Positions 8,499 to 17,233 of a stretch of DNA of 64,000 nucleotides are shown one piece after another. Origin of the DNA: Mesorhizobium ciceri WSM4083 (GTDB lineage Bacteria; Pseudomonadota; Alphaproteobacteria; Rhizobiales; Rhizobiaceae); contig NZ_JAFG01000004.1 of NCBI RefSeq assembly GCF_000519305.1, positions 1-64,000 on the forward strand, read 5' to 3'. Both the position numbers and the translations under genes were made by a program. How positions within the stretch are numbered: position 1 is the stretch's first letter; each line of letters opens with the position of its first letter. The notes under the pieces are model-generated. The model saw only the letters and a list, made by a program, of their open reading frames with translations, was not told the origin of the DNA and made no database searches.

Positions 8499-9630
8499 CG
8501 AGGAGATCGAGGCGCTGCGCGACATGGTGCGGCGCTTCGCTCAGGATCGCATCGCGCCGATCGCCGCCGACATCGATCGCTCGAATGAATTCCCGGCGCA
8601 TCTGTGGGGCGAACTCGGCGCGCTCGGCCTGCTTGGCATCACCGCCGATCCCGATTTTGGCGGCAGCGGCATGGGCTATCTCGCCCATGTGATCGCCGTC
8701 GAGGAAATCTCGCGCGCTTCGGCCTCGGTCGGCCTCTCCTACGGTGCTCATTCCAACCTCTGCGTCAACCAGATCAACCGCTGGGCGACGGCGGCGCAGA
8801 AGGAGAAATTCCTGCCGCCGTTGTGCTCGGGCGAGCGGGTAGGCGCGCTGGCGATGTCGGAATCCGGCGCCGGCTCGGACGTCGTCTCGCTGAAGCTGCG
8901 CGCCGAAAAGCGCAATGATCGCTACGTGCTCAATGGCACCAAGATGTGGATCACCAACGGGCCGGACGCCGAGACGCTGGTCGTCTATGCCAAGACCGAT
9001 CCGGACCTGAAATCGCGCGGCATCACCGCCTTCATCGTCGAGAAGGCTTTTGCCGGATTTTCCGTGGCGCAGAAACTCGACAAGCTCGGCATGCGCGGCT
9101 CCAACACCGGCGAACTGGTGTTCGAAAATGTTGAGGTGCCCTTCGACAACGTGCTGCATGAGGAAGGGCGCGGCGTCGAAGTGCTGATGTCTGGCCTGGA
9201 CTATGAGCGCACGGTGCTTGCCGGCGGCCCGATCGGCCTGATGGCGGCGTGCCTCGACGTGGCAATCCCCTATGTGCATGAGCGCAAGCAGTTCGGACAG
9301 GCGATCGGCGAGTTCCAGCTGGTGCAGGGCAAGCTGGCCGACATGTACACGACGATGAACGCTGCGCGCGCTTACGTCTATGCCGTCGCCGCCGCCTGCG
9401 ATCGCGGCCAGACGACGCGCAAGGATGCCGCGGGCTGCGTGCTGTTTGCCGCCGAGAAGGCGACGCTGATGGCGCTCGACGCCATCCAGCTGCTTGGCGG
9501 CAATGGCTACATCAACGACTATCCGACCGGCCGCCTGCTGCGCGACGCCAAGCTCTACGAGATCGGCGCCGGCACCAGCGAAATCCGCCGCTGGCTGATC
9601 GGCCGCGAGATCATGGCGGAGGGGGTATAG
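8467..9630 (+). CDS. ivd: Isovaleryl-CoA dehydrogenase
   Basis: FAD-dependent acyl-CoA dehydrogenase of leucine catabolism, converting isovaleryl-CoA to 3-methylcrotonyl-CoA and passing electrons to ETF. At 387 residues it has the three ACAD domains: FAD-binding segment [16 protein letters not shown], then WITNGPDA, and the C-terminal block [19 protein letters not shown]. The catalytic glutamate sits in [12 protein letters not shown] near residue 246, the position typical for isovaleryl-CoA dehydrogenase rather than C-terminal-Glu ACADs. GGAGG precedes the ATG. It is followed one base later by the carboxylase beta subunit gene, fixing the pathway. Confidence 0.93.
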   Translation: MYTNTLSFGHDEEIEALRDMVRRFAQDRIAPIAADIDRSNEFPAHLWGELGALGLLGITADPDFGGSGMGYLAHVIAVEEISRASASVGLSYGAHSNLCVNQINRWATAAQKEKFLPPLCSGERVGALAMSESGAGSDVVSLKLRAEKRNDRYVLNGTKMWITNGPDAETLVVYAKTDPDLKSRGITAFIVEKAFAGFSVAQKLDKLGMRGSNTGELVFENVEVPFDNVLHEEGRGVEVLMSGLDYERTVLAGGPIGLMAACLDVAIPYVHERKQFGQAIGEFQLVQGKLADMYTTMNAARAYVYAVAAACDRGQTTRKDAAGCVLFAAEKATLMALDAIQLLGGNGYINDYPTGRLLRDAKLYEIGAGTSEIRRWLIGREIMAEGV

Positions 9631-9631
9631 C

Positions 9632-11239
9632 ATGGCTGCGCTGCAAACCCAGATCTCCCCCTCCTCCGAAGCATTCCGCGCCAATGCCGAGCGCATGCGG
9701 GCGCTGGTCGCCGACATTGCGGAGAAGGCGGCCACCGTCGAGCGCGGCGGCTCGGATGAGGCGCGCGAGCGGCATGTTTCGCGCGGCAAGCTGTTGCCGC
9801 GGGAGCGCCTGGCCCAGTTGCTCGACACCGGCTCGCCCTTCCTCGAGATCGGCCAGTTCGCGGCATGGTCGATGTATGGCGAGGAGATCTCTTCGGCCGG
9901 AATGATCGCCGGCATCGGCCGCGTCGAGGGCACCGAGGTGATGGTCGTCGTCAACGACGCCACGGTGAAGGGCGGCACCTATTATCCGCTGACCGTGAAG
10001 AAGCATTTGCGGGCGCAGGAGATCGCACTGCAGAACAATCTACCCTGCATCTACCTCGTCGACAGCGGCGGCGCCAACCTGCCCAACCAGGACGAGGTGT
10101 TTCCCGACCGCGAGCATTTCGGCCGCATTTTCTACAACCAGGCCAACATGTCCGCCGCAGGCATTCCGCAGATCGCCTGCGTCATGGGTTCCTGCACGGC
10201 GGGCGGCGCCTATGTGCCGGCGATGTCCGACGAGACGATCATGGTGCGCAACCAGGCGACGATTTTTCTCGGTGGCCCGCCGCTGGTGAAAGCGGCGACC
10301 GGCGAGGATGTCAGTGCCGAGGATCTCGGCGGTGCGGATGTGCACACCAGGCTTTCCGGTGTTGCCGACCACTATGCGCTCGACGACGACCATGCGCTCG
10401 CCATCTGCCGGCGCATCGTCAAAAACCTGAATCGAAACAAGATCGTGGGCCTGACCTTACAGAGATCGATTCCGCCGCTTCATCCGGCGGATGAACTTTA
10501 TGGCATCGTGCCGACCGACCTGCGCCAGCCCTATGACGCGCGCGAGGTCATTGCGCGCATCGTCGACGGTTCCGAATTCGACGAGTTCAAGCAGAATTAC
10601 GGCACCACGCTGATCACCGGCTTTGCCCATCTCCATGGCATGCCGGTCGGCATCATCGCCAACAACGGCGTGCTGTTTTCCGAAAGTGCTGTGAAGGGCG
10701 CGCACTTCATCGAACTGTGCTGCCAGCGCAAAATTCCATTGGTCTTCCTGCAGAACATCACCGGCTTCATGGTCGGTCGAAAATATGAAGCAGGCGGCAT
10801 CGCCAAGGATGGCGCCAAGCTGGTGATGGCGGTTGCCACCGCCAAGGTGCCGAAGGTGACTGTCATCATCGGCGGTTCGTTCGGCGCCGGCAATTACGGC
10901 ATGTGCGGCCGCGCCTATTCACCGCGCTTCCTGTGGATGTGGCCGAATGCCCGCATCTCGGTGATGGGCGGCGAACAGGCGGCAACGGTGCTTGCCATGG
11001 TCAAGCGTGAAGGCATCGAGCGCAAGGGCGGGGAATGGAGCGCCGAGGAAGAGGCGAAATTCAAGAAGCCTATCCTGATGAAATACGAGCATGAGGGTCA
11101 TCCGCTCTATTCGTCCGCACGCCTGTGGGATGACGGCATCATCGACCCGGCGAAGACGCGCGACGTGCTGGCGCTCAGCCTGTCCGCGGCGCTCAACGCC
11201 GAAATCGAGGAGACGCGCTTCGGCGTGTTTCGGATGTGA
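9632..11239 (+). CDS. mccB: Methylcrotonoyl-CoA carboxylase, carboxyltransferase (beta) subunit
   Basis: Carboxyltransferase subunit, 535 residues, moving CO2 from biotin to 3-methylcrotonyl-CoA to form 3-methylglutaconyl-CoA. It has the crotonase-like two-half fold with acyl-CoA and biotin oxyanion loops ([30 protein letters not shown], and [15 protein letters not shown] in the second half). ATG lies one base after the ivd stop. The partner biotin carboxylase gene is in the same direction but separated by a small secreted-protein gene. After the TGA the same frame stays open for 38 further codons with no recognisable match. Confidence 0.93.
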   Translation: MAALQTQISPSSEAFRANAERMRALVADIAEKAATVERGGSDEARERHVSRGKLLPRERLAQLLDTGSPFLEIGQFAAWSMYGEEISSAGMIAGIGRVEGTEVMVVVNDATVKGGTYYPLTVKKHLRAQEIALQNNLPCIYLVDSGGANLPNQDEVFPDREHFGRIFYNQANMSAAGIPQIACVMGSCTAGGAYVPAMSDETIMVRNQATIFLGGPPLVKAATGEDVSAEDLGGADVHTRLSGVADHYALDDDHALAICRRIVKNLNRNKIVGLTLQRSIPPLHPADELYGIVPTDLRQPYDAREVIARIVDGSEFDEFKQNYGTTLITGFAHLHGMPVGIIANNGVLFSESAVKGAHFIELCCQRKIPLVFLQNITGFMVGRKYEAGGIAKDGAKLVMAVATAKVPKVTVIIGGSFGAGNYGMCGRAYSPRFLWMWPNARISVMGGEQAATVLAMVKREGIERKGGEWSAEEEAKFKKPILMKYEHEGHPLYSSARLWDDGIIDPAKTRDVLALSLSAALNAEIEETRFGVFRM

Positions 11240-11476
11240 GAATGGATCAGCGACGGGATCCGCATTCTCACCGGCGACATCGCGATGTTCGATGCCATGC
11301 CGTCACACATGGCGGAACTATACCGGCAGGCCATTGCTCCAGCGGGTGGAAAGTGAACTTCATCGACGAGATCATCTATCCAGTCACGAAATCGCGAGCC
11401 TTCGTCATGAAACTGGCGGCAGTTGAAGATAGTTGCTACTGCTTATCCTGCACTACGCAATGGGGATGGGGTAGAA

Positions 11477-11851
11477 ATGAAGCTGAAATATTTGGGGATG
11501 GCGTCCGCCTCAATACTTGCTGTATTGCTGGTGTTCGCAGCATCCGGCGCGGGCATGGCCGGCTCACTCACTGGAAGCGAGGGAGACAAGCGTTTCCCGC
11601 CGTATCTGCCGCGAAATCCCAAAGACCCCTGTACCAAGGCCTACAAGGCCTATGTCGCGGCCGGTGGCCATTCAGCGTACGCAACCACTCCCTACGCGCG
11701 GATAATGTCGTCGTACATAGTTTGCGGCGGCCACCTCAACGCACCATCTCAAAAGAGGGCCGAAGAGTTGGCGATGAAATCCTGTCAGTCCACCCGCGGC
11801 CACTACAAGGTCACGACCGGCGGCGTCTGCGAGATCGCTGCCTCCAAATAG
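11477..11851 (+). CDS. Small secreted cysteine-containing protein, function unknown
   Basis: 124-residue product starting with a signal peptide (MKLKYLGMASASILAVLLVF, cleavage near GMAGS). The mature part has four cysteines (KDPCTKAYKAY, YIVCGGH, MKSCQSTRG, GGVCEIAAS), enough for two disulfides in the periplasm. I do not recognise the family. The ATG at 11477 is preferred over 11423 because only it places the signal peptide at the N terminus. It interrupts the usual adjacency of the two carboxylase subunit genes, and its role in the pathway, if any, is not visible. Confidence 0.65.
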   Translation: MKLKYLGMASASILAVLLVFAASGAGMAGSLTGSEGDKRFPPYLPRNPKDPCTKAYKAYVAAGGHSAYATTPYARIMSSYIVCGGHLNAPSQKRAEELAMKSCQSTRGHYKVTTGGVCEIAASK

Positions 11852-11900
11852 GCTGGCGCCTGCCAGAGTGGCGCCGCCCGAGGCAAAACCGGGAGGCTCC

Positions 11901-13883
11901 ATGTTCGCCAAGATCCTGATCGCCAACCGCGGCGAGATCGCTTGCCGTGTCATCCGGACGGCGCGCAAGATGGGTGTGCGCACTGTCGCCGTCTATTCGG
12001 ATGCCGACGCGAGATCCCTGCATGTCGAGATGGCCGACGAGGCGGTGCATATCGGCGCCTCGCCCGTCGGCGAAAGCTATCTGCGCGGCGACAAGATCAT
12101 CGCCGCAGCCCTGGCAACGGGCGCGCAAGCCATTCATCCCGGCTACGGCTTCCTGTCGGAGAACCCCGATTTCGTCGACCAGGTGGTGGCAGCCGGGCTC
12201 ATTTTCATCGGCCCGTCGGCGGCCTCGATCCGTGCCATGGGGTTGAAGGATGCCGCCAAGCGGCTGATGGAAAAGGCCGGCGTGCCGGTGGTGCCGGGCT
12301 ATCATGGCGAGGCACAGGAGATCGTGCTGCTTGCCTCCAAGGCGCGCGAGATCGGCTATCCCGTACTGATCAAGGCGCGCGCCGGGGGCGGCGGCAAGGG
12401 TATGCGCCGGGTCGAGCATCCCGATGAGTTTTCCGAGGCGCTGTCCAGCGCCCGGCGCGAGGCGAAAGCCGCCTTCGGCGACGACCGTGTGCTGGTCGAA
12501 AAATATGTCGACAAGCCGCGCCATATCGAAGTGCAGGTGTTCGGCGACAGCTTCGGCAATGCGGTGCATCTCTACGAACGTGACTGCTCGGCGCAGCGCC
12601 GCCACCAGAAGGTGATCGAGGAAGCGCCGGCCCCCGGCATGACCGAGGCGCTGCGCAAGGCGATGACGGATGCGGCGGTGAAGGCCGCCAAGGCGATCAA
12701 TTATTCGGGCGCCGGCACCATCGAGTTCATCGTCGATGCCTCGCAGGGCCTGAAGGCCGACCGCTTCTGGTTCATGGAGATGAACACCCGTCTGCAGGTC
12801 GAGCATCCCGTCACCGAAATGGTGACCGGCACCGACCTGGTCGAGTGGCAATTGCGGGTCGCCAGCGGCGAAAAGCTGCCGAAGACGCAAAGCGAGATCG
12901 CGCTTGCCGGCCATGCCTTCGAGGCGCGCATCTATGCCGAGGATGCGGCAAAAGGTTTTCTGCCGGCAACGGGCACGCTGCATCATCTGAAATTTCCGGA
13001 TGCAGCCCCGCAAGGCGCCGCGATGCGCATAGAGACAGGCGTGCGGGCGGGTGACGCCATCTCGCCCTACTACGATCCCATGATCGCCAAATTGGTCGTC
13101 CACGCAACGGACAGGCAGGCGGCACTCGAAGCTCTCGGTGCAGTGCTGTCGCGAACCGAGGTCGCCGGCTCGACCGCCAACACCGCCTTTCTTGCCGCTC
13201 TTGCCGCCGATCCGGATTTCGCCGCAGGCGATGTCGACACCAGCCTGATCGCCAGGCACCAGACGGCGCTGACCGAGGTCGCGCCGCCGACCGGCGAAAC
13301 CATCGCTGCCGCGGCCGTTGCGGCCTCCGGCGCCGGAGCATCGCCGTTATCAGACGATCCGTGGTCGTCGCTTGCCGGCTATGCGCATTTCCACGGCGTG
13401 GCGCGGCACACACGATTGAAGTTCGGCGAAGACGAAATCGTGGCGAAGGTTTCGGTGCGGCATGACGGGCGGTTCCAGGTGACGCTGGACAAGCCCTATG
13501 ACGACACCAATTCGCATGATTTTCGCTCAACACCACGCCTCGCCCGCTGGCCAGGCCACATCACCGTGTTCGAAGGCGCCGTTGGCTACACCTTCGCCGT
13601 GCCGGACCCTCTGGCACGAGCCGATGAGGCAGCGGCGGGGTCAGGCAGCCTGCGCGCGCCGATGCCGGGGCTGGTCAAGCTGGTGCGCGTGGGAAAGGGC
13701 GATGCCGTGATCAAGGGCCAGCCGCTGCTGATCCTGGAGGCGATGAAGATGGAACATACCATCGCCGCGCCGCATGACGGCGTGATCGCCGAGATCGCCA
13801 CCGAGGGCGCGCAGGTGACCGACGGGACGGTGCTGGTACGGTTCGTCGAGGAACAAGCCGCTTCGGCCGCCGTCGCCAGCTGA
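11901..13883 (+). CDS. mccA: Methylcrotonoyl-CoA carboxylase, biotin carboxylase/BCCP (alpha) subunit
   Basis: Biotin-containing subunit of 660 residues. Biotin carboxylase comes first (FAKILIANRGEIACRVIRT, the ATP-grasp loop KARAGGGGKGMRRV, EMNTRLQVEHPVTE), and the biotinyl lysine is in the C-terminal BCCP motif LEAMKMEHT at about K615. It carboxylates the biotin used by the beta subunit. The ATG at 11901 follows GGGAGG. With ivd and mccB it covers two leucine catabolic steps. The genes for methylglutaconyl-CoA hydratase and HMG-CoA lyase, common next neighbours, are absent; a terminator follows. Confidence 0.93.
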   Translation: MFAKILIANRGEIACRVIRTARKMGVRTVAVYSDADARSLHVEMADEAVHIGASPVGESYLRGDKIIAAALATGAQAIHPGYGFLSENPDFVDQVVAAGLIFIGPSAASIRAMGLKDAAKRLMEKAGVPVVPGYHGEAQEIVLLASKAREIGYPVLIKARAGGGGKGMRRVEHPDEFSEALSSARREAKAAFGDDRVLVEKYVDKPRHIEVQVFGDSFGNAVHLYERDCSAQRRHQKVIEEAPAPGMTEALRKAMTDAAVKAAKAINYSGAGTIEFIVDASQGLKADRFWFMEMNTRLQVEHPVTEMVTGTDLVEWQLRVASGEKLPKTQSEIALAGHAFEARIYAEDAAKGFLPATGTLHHLKFPDAAPQGAAMRIETGVRAGDAISPYYDPMIAKLVVHATDRQAALEALGAVLSRTEVAGSTANTAFLAALAADPDFAAGDVDTSLIARHQTALTEVAPPTGETIAAAAVAASGAGASPLSDDPWSSLAGYAHFHGVARHTRLKFGEDEIVAKVSVRHDGRFQVTLDKPYDDTNSHDFRSTPRLARWPGHITVFEGAVGYTFAVPDPLARADEAAAGSGSLRAPMPGLVKLVRVGKGDAVIKGQPLLILEAMKMEHTIAAPHDGVIAEIATEGAQVTDGTVLVRFVEEQAASAAVAS

Positions 13884-13915
13884 CGGTTCGAAGGCAGACT
13901 ACAGGGCAAACAAGA

Positions 13916-13942
13916 AAATGGCCGGGACGAGCCCGGCCATTT
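13916..13942. terminator. Bidirectional intrinsic terminator
   Basis: Perfect 11-base stem AAATGGCCGGG / CCCGGCCATTT with a five-base loop, between the convergent mccA and branched-chain amino acid binding protein genes. T-rich in both directions, so it can end both transcripts. Confidence 0.85.
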
Positions 13943-13972
13943 CTCTATGCTATCCAGTCGCCAGGCCGGCGA

Positions 13973-15094
13973 TTACTGCGCGATCGGTGCGTATTTGCCG
14001 TCATGCCACTGGTTGATGTCGTAGCTGGCATTCTTGAGGTCGCCCTTCTCATCGAAGGTGACATCACCGACAACGGTGCTGATCGGCGTGCCGTTCTTCA
14101 GCGCTTCGGCAACCTTGGCCGGGTCGTCGCTGCCGGCACGCTTGATGCCTTCGGCGAATGCCTGGATGGTGGCGTATGAGAACAGCGTGAAGCCCTCCGG
14201 CACGAAACCGCCGGCCTTGATCTTCTCGACGGCTGCCTTGGCTTCCGGCTTTGCCTGCGGATCCGACGGGAAGACGAACATGGTGCCCTCGCCGGCCGGG
14301 CCAGCGACCTGCCAGAATTCCGGCGAGGCGATGGAGTCCGGCATGATCAGCTGGAACTTCAGGTTCTGTTCCGCCGACTGACGCAGGATCAGGCCAGCTT
14401 CAGGATGATAGCCGCCGAAATAGACGACGTCGGCTTTCAAGTCCTTGAGCTTGGTGACGAGAGCCGAATAGTCCTTCTCGCCAGCGTTGATGCCGTCATA
14501 GTAGACCTCCTTGAGGCCGCCGGCATTCATCGTTGCCCTGACGGCGTCAGCCACGCCCTGTCCGTAGGCGCTCTTGTCGTGCAGGACGACGACATTCTTG
14601 CCGGCGAACTTCTTGGCGATCCATGGGCCGATGAAAGCGCCCTGCGCATCGTCACGCGTATAAAGGCGCATGATCGTCGGCCAGCCGGCCTTGGCGGCCG
14701 CGTCGGTCAGCACCGGGTTGGAAGAAGCCGGGCTCATCATCAGCGCGCCGGCTTCGGCATAGACGGCCGAGGCCGGAATGCTCGAACCCGAGCAGGCATG
14801 GCCGTCGATGAATTTGACGCCATCGGCGACGACGCGGTTGGCAACCGAGACGGCCTGCTTGGGATCGCACTGGTCGTCTTCGATATCAAGCTTGATCATC
14901 GACCCGTTGATGCCGCCAGCGGCGTTGATCGCGTCGGCAGCGGCCTGTGCGCCCTGCTTGAACTGATCGCCGATGGTGGCGAGCTGTCCGGTCATCGGGC
15001 CGATCACCGCAAAGGTGATGTCGTCGGCGAATGCGACCGGCGTACTCATCATCAGGCCGAATATGGCCGCGTTCAAAATACTCAATTTTTTCAT
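13973..15094 (-). CDS. Branched-chain amino acid ABC transporter, periplasmic binding protein
   Basis: LivJ/LivK-type type I periplasmic binding protein, 373 residues. A signal peptide ends at about VAFA-DD, followed by the family opening DITFAVIGPMTGQLA, then ADAINAAGGING, and GHACSGSSIPAS at the ligand cleft. The ATG at 15094 (GGAG upstream) is chosen because the longer reading from 15172 would bury the signal peptide. No permease or ATPase genes follow, so it must use a transporter encoded elsewhere. Its position facing the leucine catabolic genes suggests, but does not prove, leucine uptake. Confidence 0.9.
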   Translation of the reverse strand: MKKLSILNAAIFGLMMSTPVAFADDITFAVIGPMTGQLATIGDQFKQGAQAAADAINAAGGINGSMIKLDIEDDQCDPKQAVSVANRVVADGVKFIDGHACSGSSIPASAVYAEAGALMMSPASSNPVLTDAAAKAGWPTIMRLYTRDDAQGAFIGPWIAKKFAGKNVVVLHDKSAYGQGVADAVRATMNAGGLKEVYYDGINAGEKDYSALVTKLKDLKADVVYFGGYHPEAGLILRQSAEQNLKFQLIMPDSIASPEFWQVAGPAGEGTMFVFPSDPQAKPEAKAAVEKIKAGGFVPEGFTLFSYATIQAFAEGIKRAGSDDPAKVAEALKNGTPISTVVGDVTFDEKGDLKNASYDINQWHDGKYAPIAQ

Positions 15095-15484
15095 GATGGT
15101 AGAACTCCTCCACTCACGCGCGGCCGCCCGGCCGCGCTTCTTCCAGAGAGGCCGGACAATTTCATCCTTCATTGGGCCTGTCTAGGCGCATTGGCGCCGC
15201 TCGATTGGGCCTGCAAGACGTCATCCACGCAAAAAGCCACGCCAGCCTTGTTCCGGCTGGTCGTGGCTTTTTTGCCCGTCGAGCAATCTCCAGGCGCCCC
15301 CGCGCCTAAAAATCCCGCTCAGCTTCCCTGTGTCGCGCACGACTGGGCCTTGCGGCCTGCCGCGTTCTCTTTCTTAACCGTGACCGTCTTGCGCGGCCTT
15401 CGATTTCGCCGGGTCTGGCTGTCTGTGCGGCCTTGATCCCGGAGCTTCCCTGTCTTCGATAGGCCTGTCTGCGATTGGCAGATT
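15095..15484. other. Intergenic region upstream of the binding protein gene
   Basis: About 390 bases without a convincing gene. It holds the strong hairpin at 15232-15271 and presumably the promoter of the binding-protein gene and the 3' end of the Sel1-like transcript. Reading frames crossing it are out-of-frame continuations of the Sel1-like gene with arginine-rich composition, and I reject them. Confidence 0.6.
15232..15271. terminator. Long bidirectional hairpin terminator
   Basis: Sixteen paired bases with one bulged T: AAAAGCCACG+CCAGCC against GGCTGG+CGTGGCTTTT, loop of seven. It is flanked by an A-run on the left and T-run on the right, so it works as an intrinsic terminator either way. 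It would stop minus-strand transcription coming from the Sel1-like gene 137 bases before the binding protein start. Confidence 0.8.
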
Positions 15485-15751
15485 TCAGTGCATGGTCATC
15501 CATTCGCGGGCTTCGCGCAGTGCCGTGGCGATCTCGACCTTCGACATGGCCGCCGACAGTTCCGAGCGCAGTTCCGCGGCGCGGGCAGAGCCCTTGATGG
15601 CGGCGATGTTGAACCATTTGTGGGCGGCAACGACATCGGTCTCGCAATCGCGGCCGGTCGCATACATCATGCCCAGTTCGAAAAGGATGTCGGCCTGGGC
15701 AGTTGCCCCCATGGCGCCGAAACCTGCTTCAAGCATTTCAAAACGTGCCAT
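15485..15751 (-). CDS. Short Sel1-repeat protein
   Basis: 88-residue protein with one to two Sel1-like (TPR-related) repeats: ILFELGMMYATGRDCETDVVAAHKWFNIAAIKGSARAAEL, quoted here as the segment ILFELGMMYATG...AHKWFNIAAIKG. Proteins of this small size with this motif are common in rhizobia and are of unknown function, probably protein-binding. No signal peptide. It is divergent from the DUF2147 gene, with a 450-base AT-rich region between them. Confidence 0.8.
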   Translation of the reverse strand: MARFEMLEAGFGAMGATAQADILFELGMMYATGRDCETDVVAAHKWFNIAAIKGSARAAELRSELSAAMSKVEIATALREAREWMTMH

Positions 15752-15958
15752 TTCAATCCCCTGTTTTCCGGCCCTGTCAGGCTCCCGAGAGCTGCCTTCT
15801 TTCGTCCTTGCCGGCTGCTCTTCCGATGCTTTCGAGAATGCCGTGCAGGCTTGAATCCGTCGTTAAATGGCGTGCTTAATTTGAGGAAAACAAAGCTAAA
15901 ACAAGAGGTAAACGCGAAAATTCGTTAAGGATACAAAACCAGCAATTCAGCCTGCTTG

Positions 15959-15972
15959 CGTCAAATTTGACG
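15959..15972. promoter_or_regulatory. Perfect 14-bp palindrome
   Basis: CGTCAAATTTGACG reads identically on both strands and lies in the divergent intergenic region, 229 bases before the DUF2147 start. It looks like a dimeric regulator site; the regulator is unknown. Confidence 0.45.
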
Positions 15973-16131
15973 AAAATTTTCCAATGCCAAGTCAAGACTT
16001 CGCTAACCACGGGAGACAAAGGCGATGCGCCGATCGTTTCAATTCCTTGGCCAGGAGGCGCATTCGGGGCCCTTCAAAATCCGAAAGTCTTCCGTTGCGG
16101 CACCGCTTTTGTTTTGCCGGGAGCTGGATTA

Positions 16132-16149
16132 GCTTACGTTTGCGTAAGC
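16132..16149. promoter_or_regulatory. Inverted repeat before the DUF2147 gene
   Basis: GCTTACG, four-base spacer TTTG, CGTAAGC. It lies 51 bases before the ATG and could be an operator overlapping the promoter or a hairpin in the leader. Confidence 0.4.
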
Positions 16150-16200
16150 GGCAGACCGGCGAGGCGGAGCATCCGGCCGGACATCCAAAGGGAGGAAGAT

Positions 16201-16542
16201 ATGTTTCGAAAAGTGAGCCTGGCCCTTGCGGCCACATTGATCATGGCCGGTGCGGCCTGGGCCGATCCGATCGAGGGCAATTGGAAGACGCAGGCCGGCG
16301 ACACCGCAGCCATCGCAGGCGGCGGCTCGTTTTCCATCACGCTCAAGTCCGGCAAATATGCCGGCAAGACCATCGGCTCGCTCAAGGCGACAGGCGACAA
16401 CAAATACGCCGGCAACATCACCGACCCGGCAAACGACAAGACCTATTCGGGCAAGGCGACATTGTCGGGCACCTCTCTCAAGATGAGCGGCTGCGTGCTC
16501 GGCGGACTGATCTGCAAGAGCCAGACCTGGCACAAACTCTGA
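16201..16542 (+). CDS. Small periplasmic DUF2147-like protein
   Basis: 113 residues with a signal peptide (ALAATLIMAGAAWA-DP) and a mature domain opening IEGNWKTQAGDTAAI and closing CVLGGLICKSQTWHK, the pattern of DUF2147, a small beta-rich periplasmic domain of unknown role. The ATG at 16201 follows GGGAGGAAGAT, an excellent ribosome site. A strong terminator follows, so it is monocistronic. Confidence 0.8.
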   Translation: MFRKVSLALAATLIMAGAAWADPIEGNWKTQAGDTAAIAGGGSFSITLKSGKYAGKTIGSLKATGDNKYAGNITDPANDKTYSGKATLSGTSLKMSGCVLGGLICKSQTWHKL

Positions 16543-16567
16543 TCGAGCGCATCCTTGCGACATGAGG

Positions 16568-16595
16568 ACGGGGCCCGACGGGCCCCGTTTTCGTT
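16568..16595 (+). terminator. Intrinsic terminator of the DUF2147 gene
   Basis: Nine-base stem ACGGGGCCC / GGGCCCCGT closed by a GAC loop, then TTTCGTTTT. Starts 26 bases after the stop codon. Confidence 0.85.
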
Positions 16596-16766
16596 TTGTC
16601 GACACATCCTGCACCGGTGATGCCCGATACCCGCCGGCGGCTATCCAAACCGACGCCGTCTCCGCCAAAACCCCGTCAATCATTTTGAACCGCAGATGAA
16701 CGCCGGCATCAGAGCCGGTTCAGTTGCATCAGGGCATTCTCCGGCGTGTTGAAGGAGACCGACCCA

Positions 16767-16925
16767 ATGCTTGCTCGCCGCTTCACCATCGTCTGCCTGC
16801 TGGTGAGCCTGTTTGGAATGTTCTTCGCCATCCTCGTCGCCGAAGCGGGCCGCCCGGCCCGCGCCTGGGACGAAGCCAGTTCCAGAACCTGCCGCCTCGC
16901 CTGCCCCACCCATCTTCGCAACTGA
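16767..16925 (+). CDS. Candidate 52-residue membrane miniprotein
   Basis: Short frame ATG to TGA with GGAG spaced about ten bases ahead. The product has one strongly hydrophobic helix (FTIVCLLVSLFGMFFAILVA, residues 6-25) after a basic start (MLARR), then a cysteine-containing arginine-rich tail. Codon choice is GC-rich like the neighbours. I do not recognise it; single-helix membrane miniproteins are easy to miss, but chance frames of this length also occur. Confidence 0.4.
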   Translation: MLARRFTIVCLLVSLFGMFFAILVAEAGRPARAWDEASSRTCRLACPTHLRN

Positions 16926-16964
16926 ACAAAGAACCAAGACCTCGAAAAGAAAAGCTCAGACATC

Positions 16965-17159
16965 ATGAACCGCATCGCCGCCAACGCTCTCAAGACCCTT
17001 CGGCTTCTGCCGCGGGCGGCGCTTATCCTGACGGTTCTGGCCGCTCCGGTTCTGGCCGTGCCGATGATGCGCTCCGATGCCGGCTCGACGATCGACGCAC
17101 CAGCCCTGAAGAAGTCCGGCGTCGGCTTCGTGCTCCTGGTCAGCCTGCAGCGCGGTTGA
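16965..17159 (+). CDS. Candidate 64-residue secreted or membrane protein
   Basis: Small frame 39 bases after the preceding miniprotein. It has a basic N terminus and a hydrophobic stretch (AALILTVLAAPVLAVP, residues 18-33) followed by a short polar part and a second hydrophobic patch (VGFVLLVSL). It might be an exported peptide. The ribosome site is weak. No family recognised. Confidence 0.4.
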   Translation: MNRIAANALKTLRLLPRAALILTVLAAPVLAVPMMRSDAGSTIDAPALKKSGVGFVLLVSLQRG

Positions 17160-17233
17160 AGAAAAACGGCGCTTTGGCCGCCTTCGGTCGCGACACCCCT
17201 CCCAAGTGCCGATCCAAGTCTCTATATTGAGCC

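Larger units (their letters stand above)
15752..16200. other. Divergent AT-rich intergenic region with two palindromes
   Basis: About 450 bases between the Sel1-like gene (minus) and the DUF2147 gene (plus). The middle part (about 15870-16000) is clearly AT-richer than the coding neighbours, as expected for promoters. It contains the perfect palindrome at 15959-15972 and the hairpin/operator-like repeat at 16132-16149. No supported gene. Confidence 0.6.

Noticed and set aside
11240..11356. 38-codon open continuation of the mccB frame after its TGA
   Set aside because: The mccB product already ends at the normal place (FGVFRM), and the extension has no recognised match or own start, so I do not call a gene.
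11811..13259. 482-codon minus-strand frame opposite mccA
   Set aside because: Histidine/arginine/glycine-rich antisense shadow of high-GC coding DNA; mccA is unmistakable on the plus strand.
15306..15647. 113-codon minus-strand frame next to the Sel1-like gene
   Set aside because: It is the out-of-frame shadow of the Sel1-like gene with an arginine-rich tail and no ribosome site.
15863..15879. Possible CtrA site (TTAA...TTAA)
   Set aside because: The spacing between the TTAA boxes is nine bases, not the canonical seven.
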